Shown here one piece after another: positions 60,110 through 64,000 of a DNA stretch of 64,000 bases. Positions within the stretch are counted from its first letter, which is position 1. Every line of letters starts with the position of its first letter. The notes under the pieces were generated by a model, which was not told the origin of the DNA, did not search any database, and saw only the letters and a program-made list of their open reading frames with translations. The DNA comes from Parahaliea maris (lineage in GTDB: Bacteria > Pseudomonadota > Gammaproteobacteria > Pseudomonadales > Halieaceae), in assembly GCF_008064665.1 (NCBI RefSeq), contig NZ_VRZA01000008.1, forward strand, positions 1 through 64,000. The letters are read 5' to 3'. Both the position numbers and the translations under genes were made by a program.

Positions 60110-61100
60110 GCCGCTGCGCCTCGCGCCGGCCGATGTCCTCCAGGTAGGCCAGCAGCAGTGCATTGACCTCAGCCGAGGCCTCCAGCTGCACCATGTGCCC
60201 GGCGCCCGGGATCATCTCCACCCGCTGGAGATCGGGGAAGATGGCCCGCATCTGGCCGATCGGGTCATCACCGTGAAAGCCCTCCAGGTCCACGTCGTGC
60301 TCCGAACCGATGAAATAAGCCGGTACCTTCGAACAGACACCCTCGAAGGGCTTGCGCTGCCGCCACTTGATGTCGAAAGAGCGATACCAGTTGAGCCCCC
60401 CGGTGAATCCGGTACGGCTGTACTCCGAAACAAAAAACTCCAGTTCCAGTTCGCTGAGCCAGGGCCAGGGCAACGGCGGCGGCTCTTCCATGGCATCGAT
60501 ATAGGAAGTACCCGGCGGGTGCCTGAACATCTCGAAAAAATTGCAGGCGCCACTGAGGGTGTGGAAGACCTTGTGCAGGAATTCCCGGGGCTGCGCCGCC
60601 AGCTCCTGATCGGCCCGGGGCGGCTCGCGAAAATACTCTATGTGCAGGAAGTGGTCCCGGGCCTGCCGGCGGTATTCGCTGAGGGGCGGCTCATCGGGAT
60701 TGTGCGGCGCAGCGGGGTTTTCCAGGCCGATGACCGCGATCACCCGGTCCGGCTCGCGCAGGGCGAGGTCGTAGATGGCGAAGGCGCCAAAGTCGAGCCC
60801 GGCGAAAACCGCTCGTTCCAGCTGGAGATGATCCAGCAGGCCCAGCAGGTCGCCGGTGATACTGTCGATATCGTAGGCCTCCACTGCCGCCGGCGCTTCG
60901 GACTGCCCCATGCCGCGCATGTCCGGGGCAATCACCCGGTAGCCGGCCTCGGCCAGCGCCGTGATCTGGCGATGCCAGCTGAACCAGAGATGGGGGAAAC
61001 CGTGGCAGAGCACCACCGGCAGGCCCTCCCCCTGTTCCACAAAGTGCATCCGGATACCGTTGATGGTGGCGTGGTGGTGCGTCCACTGCATGGCGCCCAT
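60096..61100 (-). CDS. Alpha/beta hydrolase, epoxide-hydrolase-like
   Basis: A 334-residue hydrolase. HGFPHLWFSWHRQ (33-45, oxyanion hole), the nucleophile D103 in AGLDFGAF, the acid in FIGSEHDVD and the base His in PGAGHMVQLE are all present, with a cap domain carrying Tyr residues at YSRTGF and NWYRS. An Asp nucleophile and Tyr cap indicate an epoxide hydrolase (or, less likely, a haloalkane dehalogenase). The ATG at 61098-61100 with AGAGGA upstream is preferred over the ATG at 61125-61127. Confidence 0.87.
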   Translation of the reverse strand: MGAMQWTHHHATINGIRMHFVEQGEGLPVVLCHGFPHLWFSWHRQITALAEAGYRVIAPDMRGMGQSEAPAAVEAYDIDSITGDLLGLLDHLQLERAVFAGLDFGAFAIYDLALREPDRVIAVIGLENPAAPHNPDEPPLSEYRRQARDHFLHIEYFREPPRADQELAAQPREFLHKVFHTLSGACNFFEMFRHPPGTSYIDAMEEPPPLPWPWLSELELEFFVSEYSRTGFTGGLNWYRSFDIKWRQRKPFEGVCSKVPAYFIGSEHDVDLEGFHGDDPIGQMRAIFPDLQRVEMIPGAGHMVQLEASAEVNALLLAYLEDIGRREAQRLTGS

Positions 61101-61258
61101 GGCGAGTCCTCTTATAGTTGACGCCATGCTGCCACAGGGCCCCGGGGCTGTCAGTCCAGGGAATTAGCCCAGCGCGCGGTAATCGGGTATCACCGCGGTG
61201 GCGGAAGACGCCACCACGTGGTTCACTAACGCCTTTTTTGCATCGCCGGAGACTGACC

Positions 61259-62641
61259 ATGCCACGCCCCGCCATCCTTGCCGCCGCCCTCTCCCTCGCT
61301 GTCGCACAGCTTTCCGCTGCGGCAACGCAGGCCGCCAACGTGATTCTGTTCGTTGGCGATGGCATGGATGACCAACAGGTCACCATTGCCCGCGACTACC
61401 TGAAGGGCGCCCGTGGGGAACTGTTGCTGGATAGCATGCCGGTGCGCGGTGCAGTGCAGATCCTGACCGTCGAGGACAGCACCGCCGGCAAGCCGGTCTA
61501 CGTGGCGGATTCCGCCAACACCGCCACCAGCCTCGCGACCGGGCAAGTCACCAGCCGCGGCCGCATTGCCACCAGCGCGGGGGACGACCGCGACCTGGTC
61601 ACCATCGTGGAGCTGGCGCAGGGCGCCGGCCTGCGCACCGGCATCGTCACCACCGCCAGCGTCACCGATGCCACCCCGGCCTCCTTTGCCGCCCACATCA
61701 GCTATCGCCTGTGCGAGAACCCCGGCTCCATGGTGGATATCACGGTCAGCGGTGTTGAGCTCGGGGGCTGTGAGCAGGACCTGAAAGCCAGCGGCGGCCC
61801 GGGGTCGATTTCCGAACAGCTGGCGACGTCGGGGCTGGATGTACTGCTGGGCGGCGGGGCCAAGCATTTTGAGCCGCCCGTGGAAGGCGGGGAGCAGAGT
61901 GTGGCGCGACTGGCACAGGTGGAGGGCTTCAGCGTTGTTCGCAGTCGCGAAAACCTGCTGGCGGCCCAGCCCGGTGAACGCCTGCTGGGGTTGTTCTCCG
62001 CCAGCACAATGCCCGTCCGACTGCAGGGCGAAGGCGGCCGCAGCGCAGAAGCGCCCGAGCCCAGCCTGTTGAACCGGGTACACCCCTATCTCGGCAGCGT
62101 CACCCTGCCGGAACCCATGCGCTGCGAACCCAACCCCGATGCAGCGGGCCTGCCCAGTCTCAAGGAGATGACCGACGTCGCGCTGCAACAGTTGTCACAC
62201 GACAACGACCGCGGCTTCTTCCTGATGGTGGAGTCCGCCTCCATCGACAAGCAGTCCCACGAGCGCAAGCCCTGCGGCTCCATCGGTGAACTGGAACAGT
62301 TGGAAGAGGCAGTGGCCAGCGCCATGGCCTTTGCCGAGAGCCACCCGGACACCCTGATCCTGGTGACCGCCGACCACAGCCAGGCCGCCCAGCTCGTGCC
62401 CCAGCGCAGCATGTTCGAGCAGTACACGATACCGGTGTACACCACCGGCAAGATGGCGCGCATCATCACGCCGGAAGGCAGCCTGATGGGGGTCAATTAC
62501 GCCACCAATGATTTCGGCTACGAGGAACATACGGGCGCCAATGTACCGCTGTACGCCAATACCGCCGCCGCGGGGCGGGTGAAGCCCTTCCAGCGTCAGC
62601 CGGAACTGTTCGGGATCATGCGGGAGTATCTGGGGCTGTAA
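61259..62641 (+). CDS. Alkaline phosphatase (PhoA-like)
   Basis: A 460-residue secreted enzyme with a signal peptide (1-26, ending TQAAN). Metal and catalytic residues of the PhoA family are visible: D34 in FVGDGM, S85 in ADSANTATSLATG (nucleophile), the E-D-H set in MVESASIDKQSHE, TADHSQ and the final HTGANVP. It releases phosphate from phosphomonoesters in the periplasm. The start is the ATG at 61259; the frame upstream is not coding. Together with ppx it suggests local phosphate functions. No Pho box could be recognised. Confidence 0.9.
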   Translation: MPRPAILAAALSLAVAQLSAAATQAANVILFVGDGMDDQQVTIARDYLKGARGELLLDSMPVRGAVQILTVEDSTAGKPVYVADSANTATSLATGQVTSRGRIATSAGDDRDLVTIVELAQGAGLRTGIVTTASVTDATPASFAAHISYRLCENPGSMVDITVSGVELGGCEQDLKASGGPGSISEQLATSGLDVLLGGGAKHFEPPVEGGEQSVARLAQVEGFSVVRSRENLLAAQPGERLLGLFSASTMPVRLQGEGGRSAEAPEPSLLNRVHPYLGSVTLPEPMRCEPNPDAAGLPSLKEMTDVALQQLSHDNDRGFFLMVESASIDKQSHERKPCGSIGELEQLEEAVASAMAFAESHPDTLILVTADHSQAAQLVPQRSMFEQYTIPVYTTGKMARIITPEGSLMGVNYATNDFGYEEHTGANVPLYANTAAAGRVKPFQRQPELFGIMREYLGL

Positions 62642-62645
62642 CGCC

Positions 62646-63713
62646 TCAGTCGACAGCCGTCACCCAGCCGAAGGGGTCTTCGGCATCGCCGTACTGGATG
62701 GCCATCAGCTCGTCGAACAGGCGACGGGCCACGGGGCCGGTCTGGCCGCCGTTGATTTCATAGTCCCGTCCCTTCATCGCCATCAGGCCAACCGGTGACA
62801 CCACCGCGGCGGTGCCGCAGCCGAATACCTCGGTAATCCTGCCGCTGGCGATGTCGGCCATGACCTCATTGATATCCAGACGAGCCTCTTCCACCTCGTA
62901 ACCGAGAGTCGGCGCCAGCTTGAGCAGGGAGTCGCGGGTGATGCCGGGCAGAATGGACCCGCTGAGCGCCGGCGTCCTGATCAGGCTGCCGTCGTACACG
63001 AAGCAGATATTCATCGCTCCGACTTCTTCCACATAGCGGCCCTCGATCGCGTCCAGCCACAGCACCTGGGTGTAGCCCTTGCGTGCCACCTCCTCGCTGA
63101 CATAGAGGCTGGCGGCGTAGTTACCGCCGGTTTTGGCCTCCCCTACCCCGCCTTTGACAGCGCGGCGCATCTCGTCGGACACGTACACCGAAACCGGGTT
63201 GAAACCCTGGGGATAGTAGGGGCCGGCGGGACCGGTAATGACGAAGTGCAGATAGCTGGCGGCCGCACCCAGCCCCAGCTTGGGGGTGGTGGCGATCATG
63301 GCGGGCCGGATGTACAGCGACGCGCCGGCATCACCGGGCACCCAGGCCTGGTCCAGCGCCACCAGCTGTTTCAGGGCCTCGACATGAAACCCGGCGTCCA
63401 CTTCGGGCATCACCATACGCTGTGCGGAGCGATTGAAGCGAGCCGCATTGGCCTCCGGTCGGAACAGGTTGATACCGCCGTCCTTGCGCCGGTAGGCCTT
63501 CAGCCCCTCGAAAATTTCCTGGCTGTAATGCAGCACGGCAGCCGCGGGGTGGAGGGAGAAATTACCAAAGGGGCAAATCTGCGCATCGTGCCAGCCCCGG
63601 CCTTCATCGTAGACCTGGGTGAACATATGGTCCGCGAAGCCGGTGCCAAAGGAGTAGGTCTCAGGGCAGCGGCCGCGCTCCGCTTCAGGTAGTGCATTGA
63701 TCTGGATAGTCAT
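62646..63713 (-). CDS. ilvE: Branched-chain amino acid aminotransferase
   Basis: A 355-residue fold-type IV transaminase of the BCAT type: CPFGNFSLHPAAAVLHYSQEIFEGLKAYR at the start, PLP lysine in EAKTGGNYAASL, WLDAIEGRYVEEVGAMN and SGSILPGITRDSLL. It makes Leu, Ile and Val from their keto acids. The ATG at 63711-63713 gives normal length; the frame runs open to 63770. Convergent with the phosphatase gene. Confidence 0.93.
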   Translation of the reverse strand: MTIQINALPEAERGRCPETYSFGTGFADHMFTQVYDEGRGWHDAQICPFGNFSLHPAAAVLHYSQEIFEGLKAYRRKDGGINLFRPEANAARFNRSAQRMVMPEVDAGFHVEALKQLVALDQAWVPGDAGASLYIRPAMIATTPKLGLGAAASYLHFVITGPAGPYYPQGFNPVSVYVSDEMRRAVKGGVGEAKTGGNYAASLYVSEEVARKGYTQVLWLDAIEGRYVEEVGAMNICFVYDGSLIRTPALSGSILPGITRDSLLKLAPTLGYEVEEARLDINEVMADIASGRITEVFGCGTAAVVSPVGLMAMKGRDYEINGGQTGPVARRLFDELMAIQYGDAEDPFGWVTAVD

Positions 63714-63873
63714 GGTGCTCGTAGGCTTCACTTCAGCTGTCGGGTAGTCCAGGTGATGACTCTCATTCACCGTCCGGGTAATTCAGGAGAGATTGTAACT
63801 GGAATCGGCGGGGTTTCGGCTGCCAGAACCTAAATCATCCAAAATTCCCAGTATTAACGGTGGCAATGGCGCG

Positions 63874-64000
63874 CTAGAGGTTTACCCAGCTGTTCAGGGC
63901 CTTGAGGCGGAACTGCTCACCGCCAAAGCTCAGCACCACCGAATCCGGCAGAATCTCGTCCACCTTCACCCCTTTGCCCACGGGCTGGCCGGCTGCGACG
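63874..64000 (-). CDS. gspB: C-terminus of a probable type II secretion protein GspB
   Basis: Only the last 41 codons are in the window (the N-terminal side lies beyond the right end). The translation GQPVGKGVKVDEILPDSVV and its continuation to LNSWVNL look like the C-terminal domain of the GspB family of T2SS assembly proteins. Stop codon at 63874-63876. Identification from a short fragment is tentative. Confidence 0.5.
   Translation of the reverse strand, partial: VAAGQPVGKGVKVDEILPDSVVLSFGGEQFRLKALNSWVNL

Overview
The window looks like chromosomal DNA of a high-GC marine gammaproteobacterium, most likely of the Halieaceae/Cellvibrionales type. The argument is one of style: many short-chain dehydrogenases, a KshA-like Rieske oxygenase, a PQQ dehydrogenase, acyl-CoA catabolism genes and DUF3604 proteins lie next to standard gammaproteobacterial housekeeping genes (rapA, tatD, ppx, sprT, fpr with a FinR-like regulator, ilvE, a Cpx-type two-component system). 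This assignment is inferred from gene content and protein resemblance; no database search was run. I see no rRNA, tRNA, CRISPR array, prophage or insertion sequence.

Layout. 0.36-3.1 kb: a Spy/CpxP-like periplasmic protein divergent from a CpxR/CpxA-like pair, with a CpxR-type box between them. 3.1-8.9 kb: a TauD-type dioxygenase, two SDRs, an AraC regulator and a PQQ dehydrogenase with an internal cytochrome c domain. 9.0-14.3 kb: a tightly overlapping tripartite efflux operon (AI-2E permease, outer-membrane lipoprotein, HlyD adaptor, DUF2955 membrane protein) ending in a small two-TM potassium-channel-like protein. 14.3-19.2 kb: OYE-type reductase, NTF2-like protein, SDR, Rieske oxygenase and LysR regulator, which together look like degradation of steroid- or terpenoid-like cyclic compounds. 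19.3-25.8 kb: tatD, rapA, a globin, a small membrane protein, and a DUF222 (13E12-type) protein whose HNH core is missing and which sits directly behind a near-consensus LexA box. 25.8-36.3 kb: an NTF2-like protein, a Baeyer-Villiger-type monooxygenase, then a minus-strand cluster for methyl-branched acyl-CoA breakdown (acyl-CoA dehydrogenase, HSD10-like dehydrogenase, alpha-methylacyl-CoA racemase, crotonase, carboxyltransferase, DUF3604 protein, SDR). 36.4-50.2 kb: a degenerate GGDEF protein with an AraC regulator, a DUF748 protein, sprT, finR/fpr, two acyl-CoA synthetases, an ACAD10-type phosphotransferase and a patatin. 50.4-58.5 kb: a plus-strand D-amino-acid/5-oxoproline operon (DUF1445, pxpA, pxpB, pxpC, DUF4392, D-amino acid aminotransferase, alanine racemase) followed by a second DUF3604 protein. 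58.6-64 kb: ppx, an epoxide-hydrolase-like enzyme, an alkaline phosphatase, ilvE and the tail of a probable gspB.

The most interesting system is the 50.4-56.4 kb operon. The two domains fused in the mammalian D-glutamate cyclase (DUF1445 and DUF4392) occur here as separate genes on either side of the ATP-dependent 5-oxoprolinase PxpABC, and are followed by a D-amino acid transaminase and an alanine racemase. In order, these would connect D-alanine, D-glutamate, 5-oxoproline and glutamate in one transcription unit. Second is the SOS-box-controlled DUF222 gene, which has lost its nuclease core and carries two copies of an in-frame 14-bp palindrome. All functional statements rest on motif recognition and gene context.
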